Below, one piece after another: positions 44,350 through 54,228 of a stretch of 64,000 nucleotides of DNA. The notes under the pieces are model-generated. The model was given only the letters and a program-made list of their open reading frames with translations, was not told the origin of the DNA and did not search any database. Made by a program: the position numbers and the translations under genes. The DNA comes from Nitrobium sp046350935 (GTDB lineage Bacteria; Nitrospirota; Thermodesulfovibrionia; Thermodesulfovibrionales; Dissulfurispiraceae), in the NCBI GenBank assembly GCA_046350935.1, contig JAXLZK010000010.1, positions 1 through 64,000 on the forward strand, written 5' to 3'. The first letter of the stretch is position 1. Each line of letters opens with the position of its first letter.

Positions 44350-45198
44350 CTATGCCTCTCTCTCGGGCTGCGCTTCGATCCCGGCGTAGCTGTGGTAATA
44401 CTGCGGAACGCTCGGCCCCGCCGTTTCCAGACCGTTGTAGATGATACCGAGGAGCCTGCTCTGCTGCAGGATCCCCAGGGAGTCGGAAACGCTCTGCAGA
44501 GAGGTCTTCCCTCCTTGACCACGAAAAGCACCCCGTCGACCATGCAGCTTATGGCGTGGGTCTCGGCAAAGGGGAGGAGAGGAGGCGTGTCGATGATGAT
44601 GTACCGGTCCGGATACCGCGCCTTCATCTCGACGATCAGCTCCTTCATCCGCTGGGAGGAGAGGAGCTCCACGGGGTTGCTCACCTTTTTGCCGGCGGGC
44701 AGGAACGAGAGCTTGCCGATCCCCGTTTTGATGAGGGAGCCCCCCAGGTCGATTTCGTCGGTGAGGCAGTCGGCGAGTCCGAACTCCGGCTTGATATTGA
44801 AGTAGCCATGCAGGGAGGGCCTCCGAGGTCCGCATCCACCAGGAGGACCGTGTAGTCGTATTCCTGAGCAAGGGTAACGGCAAGGTTCATGGCCGTGAGG
44901 GTCTTTCCCTCCCAGCTCAGGGAGCTGGTGACCATCAGGGTATTTGAGAAGTCCCCTGGTGGGTGATCTGTACGATCATGGACTTCAGCTTCCGGTACTC
45001 TTCGGAGGCGGGGGAGCCGGGGTCCTTCAGGGTGATGATGTAGGGGTTGTCGACGGCAAGAATCTCCTCGGCGTCGAACACGCTCTCCTTGATGCGCTCA
45101 CGGACGCGCTCCCTGACGGGCGCCGGGTCCCTGAGGCTCTCCTCTCTGCTGTCCCGAAGCTGCACCGCTTTTTCGAGGGCCTTCTCAATTCTGCTCAT
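44350..45198 (-). CDS. CpsD/CapB-like tyrosine autokinase (frameshifted)
   Basis: About 283 residues. MSRIEKALEKAVQLRD and DPGSPASEEYRKLKSMI precede the P-loop, whose end is seen as SWEGKTLTAMNLAVTLAQEYDYTVLLVDADL (Walker A-prime). YIIIDTPPLLPFAETHAI is Walker B, and the C-terminus LLGIIYNGLETAGPSVPQYYHSYAG carries the Tyr-rich tail for autophosphorylation. It controls chain length and polymerisation with the Wzz-like partner. Shifts lie near 44937, 44820 and 44515. Confidence 0.85.
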
Positions 45199-45266
45199 TC
45201 TCTCTCTCCTGTTGTGGTAGTGCGGTGAAAAGACATGCCACGGCGTATCCTGCCCCGCCTCCTCCC

Positions 45267-46850
45267 CTAGAAGATGCTCTTCAGGTGCCCCGGCAGGCTG
45301 ACGACGGCGCTGATGAAGTCGTCCACGTAGGAGACGCCCAGCAGCTCCAGGGTGAACACCGCGAGGATGCCCGCCATATACGCCCCCGCAAACGTGTAGA
45401 GCCGTTTGTCCTTCTTCCGCTGCTCCGCGGTTTCTTCGGGGTTCTGGATGCTCGGGATGACGGCAATCACCGGGACCCCGAAGGATTTGAGGAGTCGACC
45501 GTTTTCACCGACCTGTCCACGGAGTCGAGCAGGACGACGAGGCCGAAGCCCCCCGCCAGCCCGGCAAGGATGCCGAACAGCATGATCTTCACCCTGTCGG
45601 GGCTCACCGGCTTCATCGGCAGCACCGCGGGGTCCACGATCCGGAAGGTGGAGGCCTTGTCCTGCACCTCCATCTGCTTCGACACCTCCGCCTGGCCGAG
45701 GCGGGCCACGAGCTCCTCATAGATGTTCTTCGTGGTAGCCCGCGCCATCTCGAGGTCGGTAAGGCTCTTCTTTTCGGCAGGCATGCTCCGCAGATAGGTC
45801 TTCTTCGATTCCATGAGCCTCCTGAGCTGTTCGTCCTTTGCCGTAAGGGCCGCCAGCTCGAGGTCTGCCCTCGTCATCTCCTCCCGCAACTGCTGGAACA
45901 CCGGGTTCAGCAGCGCCACTTCGCCGTCGGCTGCGCCCGCATCGCTTGCCAACGGGGCCTGCCCGCTCGCCATCTGGCCCTTCAGGGTCTCTATTTCCGT
46001 CCTGACCCTGATCACTTCCGGGTAGTTCGGCGTATAGGTCAGCAGCAGGTCGGTCAGCTTCCTCTGGAGCGTCAGGACCCTCTCGCCGGGGTCGCCCGAC
46101 CCTTTCCCCATGATGGCGGCGGTGTAGGGCCTCTCCCCTTCATCTGCCTGAGCATCGTCTTTTTCCGCGCTTCCAGCTCCCGCCTCTTCATCCTGACCCT
46201 TTCGAGCCCTTCCTCCGCCGTTTTTATCTCCTCAACCACCCTGCGGTCGTCCAGCGCGACGAAGATGCCCTTCTCCTTCCGGAACCTGATGATTTCGTCG
46301 TCCGCCCTGTCGAGCTTTTCCTTGAAGAATTTAATCTGCTCCGTGAGGAAGCGGCTCGCGCCGTAGGTCTCCTCCCTCTTCTCCGACACGTTCTCCTCGA
46401 TGTACCGCCGCACCAGGGCGTTGACGTAGTCCCGGGCGAGCTGGGGTCCGCATTCCGGAGGAGACGATGAAGAGGCCGTTCTCGCTCTTCATCGTGATGT
46501 CGGTGTTTTTCTGGAAGTCGGAGACGACTTTTTCCACCTCGGACTGCTTCTTCCTGTTCACCGGAAGGCCGAGGTCGTCCGCCACCTTCAGGAGGAGGTT
46601 CCTGCTGCTCATGGTGTAGGACAGCACCTTGAGCTTCTCCTCAAGGGAGGGGGTGACGGCGATGCCCTTGATGATCGTGTTGATCATGCTCCGCTCGATG
46701 AAGACCGTGCATTTCGCCTCATACTCCTTGGGGAGGAAGTAGCTGGTCAGCACCACCAGGGTGATGAGGAGAGCACGGAAAGGATGAACACGTACTTCCG
46801 CTTCGCTATGAGCTGCATATACCTTTGAGGTCCACTCCCGACGGTTCCAT
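45267..46850 (-). CDS. Wzz-like polysaccharide chain-length determinant, PEP-CTERM type (frameshifted)
   Basis: About 525 residues. The start MEPSGVDLKG has an AGGAGG Shine-Dalgarno seven bases after the export gene stop. QLIAKRKYVF and MVLTSYFLPKEYEAKCTVFIERS give the first transmembrane segment and periplasmic entry. A long coiled coil (EKLDRADDEIIRFRKEKGIF, ERVRMKRRELEARKKTM) is followed by a GNVR-type segment and VKIMLFGILAGLAGGFGLVVLLD as the second membrane span. A further hydrophobic segment lies at the C-terminus. It spans the periplasm and sets polymer length with the kinase. Shifts fall near 46825, 46765, 46450, 46125 and 45490. Confidence 0.83.
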
Positions 46851-46857
46851 GCCCCTC

Positions 46858-47655
46858 CTAAAAGATCCCTTCCTTGACCACGATGTAATCACCGGGCTGA
46901 AGCTTCAGGTTCTCGCTCAGCTTTCCGTCCTGGAGCAGGTCCTTCACCTTCACCGTCCGGGCGACCTTCTGTCCGTCCTTCTGCGTGAAGAGGACGACGT
47001 CGTTCTGCTTGGCGAATTCGGAGAACCACCCGGCTGCCAGGATCGCGTCCATTATGGTGATCCCGTCCCTGTATTCGATGAACTTTGGGCTGTTTACCGC
47101 GCCGGCGACATAGACGTTCCGGGAGTCCAGCTCGGGGATGAAGAGGACGTCGCTCGATTCGATCACCATATCCTCGGAGACGTCGCCCTCGATAAAGAGC
47201 CGGTAGAGGTCCTCCTTCACCTTCTTGCCGCTCCGGAGCACGTACGCCCGGCGCAGGTCGGCGAGCCGCACCTCCCCGATCTGGCAGAGAAGCTGCAGCA
47301 GCGTAGTCCTGCGGTTGAGCTCGTAGACGCCGGGCTTTACCCTCCGCCGAAAACGTACACCTTGCTGTTGGTAATGCCTTCCACGATCACCGTCACCACA
47401 GGGTTACGCACCAGGTCCTTCAGCTTGGCGGTGAGCTGCTTCTGCAGCTCCTGGGGCCAGGCCGCTCGCGGGCACTTCCCCCAGCGCGGGGATCGTGATC
47501 TTCCCGTCCGGCCTCACCTTGACCGAAAGCGAGAGGTCCTTCACCCCCCAGACGGAGATAAAGAGCGTGTCGCCGTCCCCTATCACGTACTCTCCCGCAA
47601 AAGCGGCGGCGGGTGCCAGGAGTCCCAGGAGCAAAAGAATCGCGAGTGCTTTCAT
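46858..47655 (-). CDS. Wza-like polysaccharide export protein (frameshifted)
   Basis: About 264 residues. MKALAILLLLGLLAPAAAFAGEYVIGDGDTL gives a signal peptide and the start of the PES domain (VWGVKDLSLSVKVRPDGKITIPALGEV). The second and third parts hold SLBB-type beta-grasp motifs (NSKVYVFGGG in one frame, RNVYVAGAVNSPKFIEYRDG) and end LKLQPGDYIVVKEGIF. It forms the periplasmic/outer-membrane export channel. The ATG at 47655 overlaps the sugar transferase stop as ATGA. Shifts lie near 47460 and 47342. Confidence 0.85.
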
Positions 47656-49031
47656 ACGTCCTCCTCTATCTCCCCCCGTTTGAGCAGGACCACCTTTACC
47701 GTCTCCAGGATGATCAGGAGGTCGAGGAAGAGAGAGATGTTTTTGATGTAAAAAAGATCGTAGCGGAGCTTTTCGATCGTATCCTCCACCGATGCCCCGT
47801 AGGGATACTTGATCTGCGCCCACCCGGTGATGCCCGGTTTTACCGTATGCCTCTCCGAATAGTAGGGGATGACCCTCTTCAACTTTTCCACGAACTCGGG
47901 CCTCTCGGGCCGCGGCCCCACAAAGGACATATCCCCCTGAGCACGTTGTAGAGCTGCGGCAGCTCATCGAAGCGGTATTTCCGCATGAACCTGCCCACCG
48001 CCGTCACGCGCGGGTCGTCCTTCTTCGCCCAGACCGCGCCCGTTCCGCTCTCGGCGTCCCGGCGCATCGTCCTGAACTTGTACAGGACGAAGTTCCTCTC
48101 CCCTGCCCCACCCTGAGCTGACGGAACAGCACCGGCGAGGAAGGGGACTCCATCTTGATGATCAGGGCGGCGAGCGGGATCACCGGAAGCGCCAGGGTGA
48201 GTCCGGCAAGCGCCAGGGGGATGTCGAACGCTCTTTATAGAGCCGCTTGAAGGCGGTCAGCCGGAACCCGTCCGAAAAGATGAACCAACTGGGGGTTATG
48301 TTCTCGATCAGCAGCTTCCCGGTTATCTGCTCGTAGAAGGAGGGTGCGTCCACCACGTCGATGCCGCTCAGCTTGCAGGCAAGCACATCGCGCAGGGGGA
48401 AGACGCCCCGCCTCTCGGACAGCGAGATGACGATTTTATGAGCCTTTTCCTTCTTTGCGGTCTCGATGAGCCCCCCTCCCGTCTCCCACCACCGTATGGG
48501 GAGGCACGAACAGCGGCTCGCGGGGGCAGTTGACGTACCCGGCGAGCACGTAATGGTGGTTCGTCGTCGCCAGGACTCCCCGATCTGTTTCGCCAAGGGG
48601 CCGGTGCCGAGGATGATGACCCTCCGCACAAACCCGGTGAGGGAGAGGAACGCCTTGTGCCCCGCGTGCCAGAGGGGAAGGAGGAGGCCGGACAGCGCAA
48701 GGGATGCGGCGAGCATTCCCCTGTCGAACCGGAAAAAAGGCATAAGGTAATAGAATGAGGAGAGAATGAAGACGGAAAGCACCAGCGAGATGAAGACCCT
48801 GATGAAGATCTCCTTCCGGGTGGTGTTCCCCTCCTGGCTGTACAGCCCGACGAAAAAGAGCGAAAAAAGGACGACCAGCACGAAGAAGGAAACCCGCGCC
48901 GCATTGGATGCCAGCAGGCTCCCCGCATTCGCCGGTTTCCCGGCGGACAGGTACAGCACCACGGAGGCGGATGCCGCCGAAAGAAAGGCGTCCCCCGAAA
49001 GGAGCATCGCGATGAGGAGCCGCACGCTCAT
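47652..49031 (-). CDS. Initiating sugar transferase (polyprenyl glycosylphosphotransferase), PEP-CTERM type (frameshifted)
   Basis: About 460 residues. The N-terminal four hydrophobic segments (FFVLVVLFSLFFVGLYS and neighbours) lead to a CoA-binding-like domain VRRVIILGTGPLAKQIGES. KIVISLSERRGVFPL and GIDVVDAPSFYEQITGKL follow, then the bacterial sugar-transferase core with FDELPQLYNVLRG, MSFVGPRPERPEF and KPGITGWAQI. It transfers a sugar phosphate to undecaprenyl phosphate, the first committed EPS step. Shifts lie near 48585, 48475, 48235, 48105 and 47935. The start overlaps the prsT stop as ATGA. Confidence 0.87.
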
Positions 49032-51949
49032 CTGCCTCCCCTCAGCTCCGCAAGAAGCACTCTCGCGGCGCCGGCTTCGGGAAAGTCGCCGGTGCGCACG
49101 GCCCTGCTGAGGAGCTCGACGGCCCTGCCCTTGTCGCCCCGCTCCTTCAGGGCAAGGGCCGCATGATACTGCACCGTAGGATTGCCCGGGAGGAGGGAGG
49201 CGGCCTTTTCGAGCATTTTCGACGCTTCCTCCGTCCTGCCCTTCTTGAGAAGGAGGTATCCCAGGGTATCCATTACTTCGGCGTTCCCCGGTGCGATCCG
49301 GTATGCCTTCGACGCGAGCGCCAGCGCCTCCTCACTGCTGCCGTGCCCTTCCGCGTACAGGAAAGCGAGGTTGTTCAGCGCCGGGACATGATCCCCGGAC
49401 TTCCCGAGGAGCTGGCGGTATTTGGCGACCGCCTCCTTCTTGTTCCCCATGAGGTCGTATACGGTCCCCATCCCGAACAGGACCGCCACATTCCCCGCAT
49501 CACGCTTCAGCAGGGACTCGTAGGCGCCGAGGGCAAGGGCGTACTCCCCTTTTCTCGTATAGAGCAACGCGAGGGAAGTCCTCACCGCCGCGTCGTCCCC
49601 GCTCATCGTGAGCGCCTCTTTCAGGACGCCGATCGCCTTATCCAGATCGTTGCCGCTCTCGAGGACGGAGGCAAGGACCCGGTAGCCGTAAGGAGAACCG
49701 GGCTTCTGCCTGATGAGGGCCGACGCCGTTTCCTCGGCTTTCCGCCGGTCCCCCATCAGCAGGTGCAGACGCGCTGCTTCCGCGGCGAGGTCGTCCCTTC
49801 CCGGCTGTCTCTGCAGCCTGTCTTCGACTTTCTTCAAGGCCGTCTTGTACTCTCCCGCCTCGATGCAGGCGTTCACGATCAGGGGAAGGGCCCTGTCGGG
49901 ATCGTAGGCCTCGATTTTTCCGAATGCGGACAGGGCGTCCCGGTATCTCTTCTCTCCCAGGCGGATCTTTCCCTTGAGCTCCAGCGCCTCGCTGCTGCGC
50001 GGGTCGGCCTGTATCGCTTCGTCCAGCGTCTCGAGCGCCCTGCCGGTGTCCTTTTTCCTGAGATAATAAGAGGCAAGGGCAAGGACCCCCTGCGCCTGCC
50101 TCGACTCGTTCGCCTTCTTGTATACGGCGAGGGCCTCCTGCTCCTTCCCCTTTGCCTCAAGCAGCGCCGCACTCCCCAGGAGGGCGGCGAGGTTCCCGGG
50201 AGAGCGGCGCAGCACCGCCCGGTATTCATCGAGCGCGCTTTCGGAATCGCCTTTTGCGGCGTGATACGCCGCGATGTTGAAATAAGGGGTGAGATAGTCG
50301 GGGTCCGCCTCCTTCGCCTTCCGGAGCTGCCGGAGAGCGTCCGCAGACCTGCCCGCCGCCATGAGGGCGGCGGCCATGTTGTTATACAGCACCGCGTCCG
50401 CCTTGCCGCCCCTGAGCCCTTCGCGCAGGGTCTTCTCCGCCTTCCCGTACTCCTTCGTCTTCAGATAATACGAGGCCAGGACCAGGCGCGTATTCAGCAC
50501 GTCGGGAGTGATGCGCACGGCAGTGCTCAGCTCTGTTTCCGCCTCGGTGAGCCTGCCCCTGTTGAGGTGGTACAGGCCTTTCTTGATGTGGATTTCCACC
50601 AGTTTCGGGTCGAGGGCCGCCGCCTTGTCCAGCTCCGCCATGCCCTCGTCGTAGAGCCCCTTTGCCATATAGGCGCTGCCGAGGATATTGCGGGCGAGGG
50701 CGTTGTCCCTGCCGTCCCCGAGCGCCTTTTTCGCCTCGGTGATGGCGTCGTCCGTCCGCTTCTGCTGCAGGAGCACCAGGGCGACGAGTATCCGGGCCTG
50801 GGTAAAGGAGGGGGTGAGGTCGAGGGCCCTCTGCAACTGGCTCAGGGCCTGCTCCGGCTCGTTCCGGTAGTAGTGGCTGAGCCCCAGGAAATAATATCCG
50901 CCGCTGCTGGGAGAGAGGGACAAAGACTTCTGGAGGGCGATGACGGCGTCGTTGAACTGCTTGCGGTAGAAGAGCGCCATCCCTTTCAGGCTGTATCCCT
51001 GCGCGTCGTGCGGGAAGTCCCGGATGAGGGCCTCCGACAGGGCGAGAGCAGGCCCGTGCTGCCCTTTCCCTATCAGGAGCACGCCCTTTTTGAAAGGAGC
51101 ATCCACAAGGGAGGGATGCGCCGCAATAATCCTGTCGTACGTCGCCAGCGCCTCGTCGGTCGCATGCTCGGAGGTCTGGATGCTTGCTAGGAGGAACAGG
51201 GCGTCTTTCTGGGCGGGCTCCCTGCGGAGTACGTCCGCGATCTGGCGCTTCGCCCCGTCCTTCTCCCCCCTCATCAGAAAGACCCGGGCAAGGGCCACGG
51301 CCGCGGAGCTCCTGCCGCCGTCCTGCCGGAGGCTCCTTCTCAGAAGCTCCACCGCCTCCGGGAGCTCCCCTTTCAGGGCGCGTGCCCATCCGGAGATCTC
51401 GAGGACCTCCGCCGCGGAGGCGGCGTTTCCGCCGAGCGCGCCGAGCTCGCGCAGCGCCTCGTCAGGCTTGTTCTTCTGTACATGGATGCGGGCGAGCTCG
51501 ATGTGCGCCTCCGGGAAGGAGGGGCTCTGCAGCACCACCTTTCCCAGCTCCCTCTCCGCGGCGTCGTTGTTTCCCGCACGGGCGTACGCACGGGCAAGCT
51601 GGAAGCGGGCCTCGAAGAAATTCGGGTCCTCCTCCAGGGCGTTCCTGAGGAGCACGACGGCGCCACGGGGGTTGTTCTCCTGCAGCATCTGCACTCCCTT
51701 CCTGAAGAGCTGCTCCTTGCCCCCGCTCCCTTTTTCTGAACAGCCCGTGCCGAGGAGGAGCAGGAAAAGGACCGCCGAGGTGAGTGCCGAGAGCGTTCCG
51801 GCAGTCCGCTGAAAAACGACTGTAGTGTCATTGCGAGGAGCTTTTTTGCGACGAAGCAATCTCCAACCGACCGATTTCATCAGAGGCGGGATTGCTTCGC
51901 TCCGCTCGCAATGACGGAAGAACGACTTTTTCAGCGCCCTGCTAGACAA
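49028..51949 (-). CDS. prsT: PrsT-like TPR lipoprotein of the PEP-CTERM EPS system
   Basis: Up to 973 residues, almost all tetratricopeptide repeats (about twenty; for example ALLRNALEEDPNFFEARFQLARAY-type units) running to the C-terminus. A lipoprotein-like signal (SAVLFLLLLGTGC) is visible near residue 70, so the mature protein should be periplasmic or outer-membrane anchored. The first ~45 codons are not native-looking: they translate a palindromic repeat (RHCERSEAI, LLRRKKAPRND). The only in-frame starts are TTG at 51949 and an ATG inside the repeat, so the real start is doubtful. It overlaps the receiver gene by 8 bp and the sugar transferase by 4 bp. It is probably a scaffold for EPS secretion or assembly. 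Confidence 0.85.
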   Translation of the reverse strand: MSSRALKKSFFRHCERSEAIPPLMKSVGWRLLRRKKAPRNDTTVVFQRTAGTLSALTSAVLFLLLLGTGCSEKGSGGKEQLFRKGVQMLQENNPRGAVVLLRNALEEDPNFFEARFQLARAYARAGNNDAAERELGKVVLQSPSFPEAHIELARIHVQKNKPDEALRELGALGGNAASAAEVLEISGWARALKGELPEAVELLRRSLRQDGGRSSAAVALARVFLMRGEKDGAKRQIADVLRREPAQKDALFLLASIQTSEHATDEALATYDRIIAAHPSLVDAPFKKGVLLIGKGQHGPALALSEALIRDFPHDAQGYSLKGMALFYRKQFNDAVIALQKSLSLSPSSGGYYFLGLSHYYRNEPEQALSQLQRALDLTPSFTQARILVALVLLQQKRTDDAITEAKKALGDGRDNALARNILGSAYMAKGLYDEGMAELDKAAALDPKLVEIHIKKGLYHLNRGRLTEAETELSTAVRITPDVLNTRLVLASYYLKTKEYGKAEKTLREGLRGGKADAVLYNNMAAALMAAGRSADALRQLRKAKEADPDYLTPYFNIAAYHAAKGDSESALDEYRAVLRRSPGNLAALLGSAALLEAKGKEQEALAVYKKANESRQAQGVLALASYYLRKKDTGRALETLDEAIQADPRSSEALELKGKIRLGEKRYRDALSAFGKIEAYDPDRALPLIVNACIEAGEYKTALKKVEDRLQRQPGRDDLAAEAARLHLLMGDRRKAEETASALIRQKPGSPYGYRVLASVLESGNDLDKAIGVLKEALTMSGDDAAVRTSLALLYTRKGEYALALGAYESLLKRDAGNVAVLFGMGTVYDLMGNKKEAVAKYRQLLGKSGDHVPALNNLAFLYAEGHGSSEEALALASKAYRIAPGNAEVMDTLGYLLLKKGRTEEASKMLEKAASLLPGNPTVQYHAALALKERGDKGRAVELLSRAVRTGDFPEAGAARVLLAELRGGR
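51807..51936. repeat. 130-bp palindromic repeat (CERSEAI/APRND type) at the prsT 5' end
   Basis: The element is bounded by CGCTGAAAAACGAC at 51807 and its near-inverted copy ending at 51936. Inside are a second inverted pair, GTCATTGCGAGGAGC-type arm on the left and GCTCGCAATGAC arm on the right, with GAAGCAAT/ATTGCTTC inside that. Its translation gives CERSEAI and APRND, hallmarks of a widely dispersed bacterial palindromic repeat. It sits in frame within the 5' end of the prsT reading frame. Confidence 0.8.
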
Positions 51950-52322
51950 TGTTGTATCCCCCCTGGATGGTGCTCAGTTCTCCGTCCATCACCTGCCGCA
52001 CCAGAAGCCGGAACTTGCGGTAGTCGAGCGGCTTGATCATGCAGTAGGAATTGCAGAAGCCTTCGAGTATGCTGATAAGGTCTCCGTTAATGTGGTCGGA
52101 GAGGATTATGGTGGCGATGTTCTGCCGTTTGATTTCCTCGAAAATGAAAATGCCGTAGGGATAGCTGGTAATGATCAACCCGAAGTCCCTGTCGTTCAGA
52201 CGCACGCCGATCCCGTTCGCATCGGTCGCCGCCTCTATACCGTAGCCTTCGAACTCGAGAATTGCCGAACAGATGCGGGAAAAGCCCTCCTCATCGACGA
52301 TGAGTATCTTTTTTTCTCCCAT
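51942..52322 (-). CDS. Stand-alone receiver-like protein with degenerate phosphorylation site
   Basis: A 126-residue single receiver fold: KKILIVDEEGFSRI gives the first strand and acidic pair (D10, E11), and CMIKPLDYRKF supplies the conserved Lys (K97). At the expected phosphoacceptor position the sequence reads LIITSYPYG, with Ser or Thr instead of Asp near residues 52-53. It therefore should not be phosphorylated in the usual way. There is no output domain. The start ATG at 52322 begins the domain exactly; longer forms add unrelated residues. It precedes and overlaps prsT. It may be a protein-interaction switch for the EPS system. Confidence 0.75.
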   Translation of the reverse strand: MGEKKILIVDEEGFSRICSAILEFEGYGIEAATDANGIGVRLNDRDFGLIITSYPYGIFIFEEIKRQNIATIILSDHINGDLISILEGFCNSYCMIKPLDYRKFRLLVRQVMDGELSTIQGGYNIV

Positions 52323-52686
52323 AGACACGGGGAAGAGCAAGATCGATGCCTGCGGGGAGCGGGAAAGCGCCGTCATGCCGCACGGAGCGGGACAATGCAG
52401 GGAAAACAGCGCCTTGGGAAGCAAAAGACAGCGGGCGTCCTGGACAGGCAGCGCCCGCACTCCTCTCTTTCCGCAGCTCCGCTGCGGAATCGGGGGCTTT
52501 GGAGAGCCCTTCTCCGCTCTCTCCTGTTTCCATCGGATACAGCGAGAACAAACCTGTTGGAATATATGAGCGTAATAATGTATCTTTCGGACACAGCATC
52601 CTCCGGAAGCGGCATTTTCCTTCTTATAAGCGCCAAAAGTGTTTCTGAGGGAAACAAGAAGGGGAGGCGGTGGAAGCGGGGTGCTC
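52323..52686. other. 364-bp intergenic region upstream of the receiver-prsT operon
   Basis: No gene is seen. The half nearest the sigma-54 regulator gene is relatively AT-rich (52555-52640) and would be the place for a minus-strand promoter, but I find no sigma-54 element of the TGGCA/TTGC type. A short hairpin (TGTTTC, loop, GAAACA, about 52638-52654) lies after the regulator stop and could be part of its terminator. Confidence in any element is low. Confidence 0.35.
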
Positions 52687-54036
52687 CTACGGGAGCGGGA
52701 GGTCCCGCAGCTTCTTGTAAAAGGCTTTCCGCGAGATCCCGAGCATTCGGGCTGCCTTCGACTTGTTGCCGTTGCATCTGTTCAGGGTCTCGCGGACCGC
52801 GTGGACTTCGAGCTGTTTCAGGGTGCGGAGGGGTACGGAGAGCTCCCGGTGCCTCCGGGTGCGGAACTCCTCCGGGAGCTCACGGGAGGTTATCATCTCT
52901 CCTTTCACCAGGACGACGGCCCTCTCGATCACGTTTTTCAGTTGTCGTATGTTGCCCGGCCACGGGTGTTCCCTGAAGAGCCGCATCACCTCGTCCGCAA
53001 TTTTGATTGCCTTCTTCTCCCGGATGCAGAATTCGTTGAGAAACTCCGCCGCCAGCAGCGGGATGTCGTCCCTCCTCTCCCGGAGAGGGGGGACGTCGAT
53101 ATGCACCACGTTGATGCGATAAAAGAGGTCCTCCCGGAAGGTCCCCTCCCCCACCTCTTTCAGCAGGTCGCGGTTGGTGGAGCAAATGAGCCTGAAATCG
53201 GCCTTTATCTTCCGGTTGCTCCCGAGCCGCTCGATCTCTTTTTCCTGGAGGGCGCGGAGCAGCTTTGCCTGAAGGGAGAGCTCGAGCTCCCCTATCTCGT
53301 CGAGAAACACCGAACCGCCCGCGGCCTCCTCGAACCGCCCGATTCTCCGCGCCACCGCCCCGGTAAACGCACCCTTCTCATACCCGAAGAGCTCCGATTC
53401 GATCAGCTCCTTGGGGATGGCTGCACAGTTCACCGCGATGAACGGGTTGCTTCCGCGGGTGCTGCTGTAGTGAAGAGCGCGGGCGATCAGCTCCTTGCCC
53501 GTTCCCGTTTCCCCGGTGATCAGGACACTGCTGGAAGAGTCTCGCACCGCCTCGATGGTTTCGATGATGCCCAGCATGACGGGCGCGTTGCTGATAATGC
53601 GGACGGAAGGGCTTTCCGACGAGAGCTTCCGCCGCAGGTTCTCCAGCTCCCTCTTCAGCCGCCGCTGCTCCACCGCCCGGGAAAGGATGCTCTTCAGCTT
53701 TACGTAGTCGGGGGGCTTGATGAAGTAGTAGAAAGCCCCGTGGGTGATGGTCGTCACCGCGGACTCCACGGTGCCGTATGCGGTGAGAAATATCACGGGG
53801 ATGTCGGGGTGTGTATCGGAGACGTACTGAAAAAACTGCATCCCGTCTCTCCCCGGCATTTTCAGGTCCGTGATGACCGTATCGATATCCTCGGAGGCGA
53901 CGACGGAGACGGCTTCGTCCACCTCCCTCGCCTCGAAAACACTGTATCCGCCGTCCGAAAGGATCGCCGAAAGGACCCTGCGCGCATTGGGGTCGTCGTC
54001 GATGATCAGGACACGTCCGTTGCAGCTCTCGTTCAT
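52687..54036 (-). CDS. NtrC-family sigma-54-dependent response regulator
   Basis: 449 residues in three domains. The receiver (1-120) has the DDD pocket and phospho-Asp57 in VITDLKMP. The AAA+ domain (about 140-370) has Walker A GETGTGKE, the sigma-54 contact motif GAFTGA in YEKGAFTGAVAR, and Walker B VFLDEIGEL. The Fis-type helix-turn-helix at the C-terminus reads CNGNKSKAARMLGISRKAFYKKL. It activates sigma-54 promoters when phosphorylated by the adjacent kinase. By position it is the counterpart of PrsR of PEP-CTERM systems. Candidate targets in the window are the sigma-54 promoters at 57314 and 59772. Confidence 0.93.
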   Translation of the reverse strand: MNESCNGRVLIIDDDPNARRVLSAILSDGGYSVFEAREVDEAVSVVASEDIDTVITDLKMPGRDGMQFFQYVSDTHPDIPVIFLTAYGTVESAVTTITHGAFYYFIKPPDYVKLKSILSRAVEQRRLKRELENLRRKLSSESPSVRIISNAPVMLGIIETIEAVRDSSSSVLITGETGTGKELIARALHYSSTRGSNPFIAVNCAAIPKELIESELFGYEKGAFTGAVARRIGRFEEAAGGSVFLDEIGELELSLQAKLLRALQEKEIERLGSNRKIKADFRLICSTNRDLLKEVGEGTFREDLFYRINVVHIDVPPLRERRDDIPLLAAEFLNEFCIREKKAIKIADEVMRLFREHPWPGNIRQLKNVIERAVVLVKGEMITSRELPEEFRTRRHRELSVPLRTLKQLEVHAVRETLNRCNGNKSKAARMLGISRKAFYKKLRDLPLP

Positions 54037-54228
54037 TGCCTTCTCCTTGCGGCGCGTCAGGTGCGGCCTGTCTCGTACGAATGCGCTCTCAGGGCGCGGT
54101 CCCGTCCTGCAGGGTGCGGGGATGCGAAGCCGGAGAGGGAAAGGAGCAGACGCCCTTCCCTCCGCGTCCGCCCTGCCGGGGGTTCCGGAGAAGAGTACGA
54201 TGCGGGGTGCGAATGTATTCCCTTTGCA

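Noticed and set aside
32000..48900. Programmed ribosomal frameshifting as the reason for the many shifts
   Set aside because: Shifts are too frequent, occur in unrelated genes and at varied sites without a common slippery sequence or structure.
49163..51190. Long plus-strand open frame (about 675 codons)
   Set aside because: Antisense shadow of the TPR repeats of prsT; repetitive low-complexity composition and no ribosome site.
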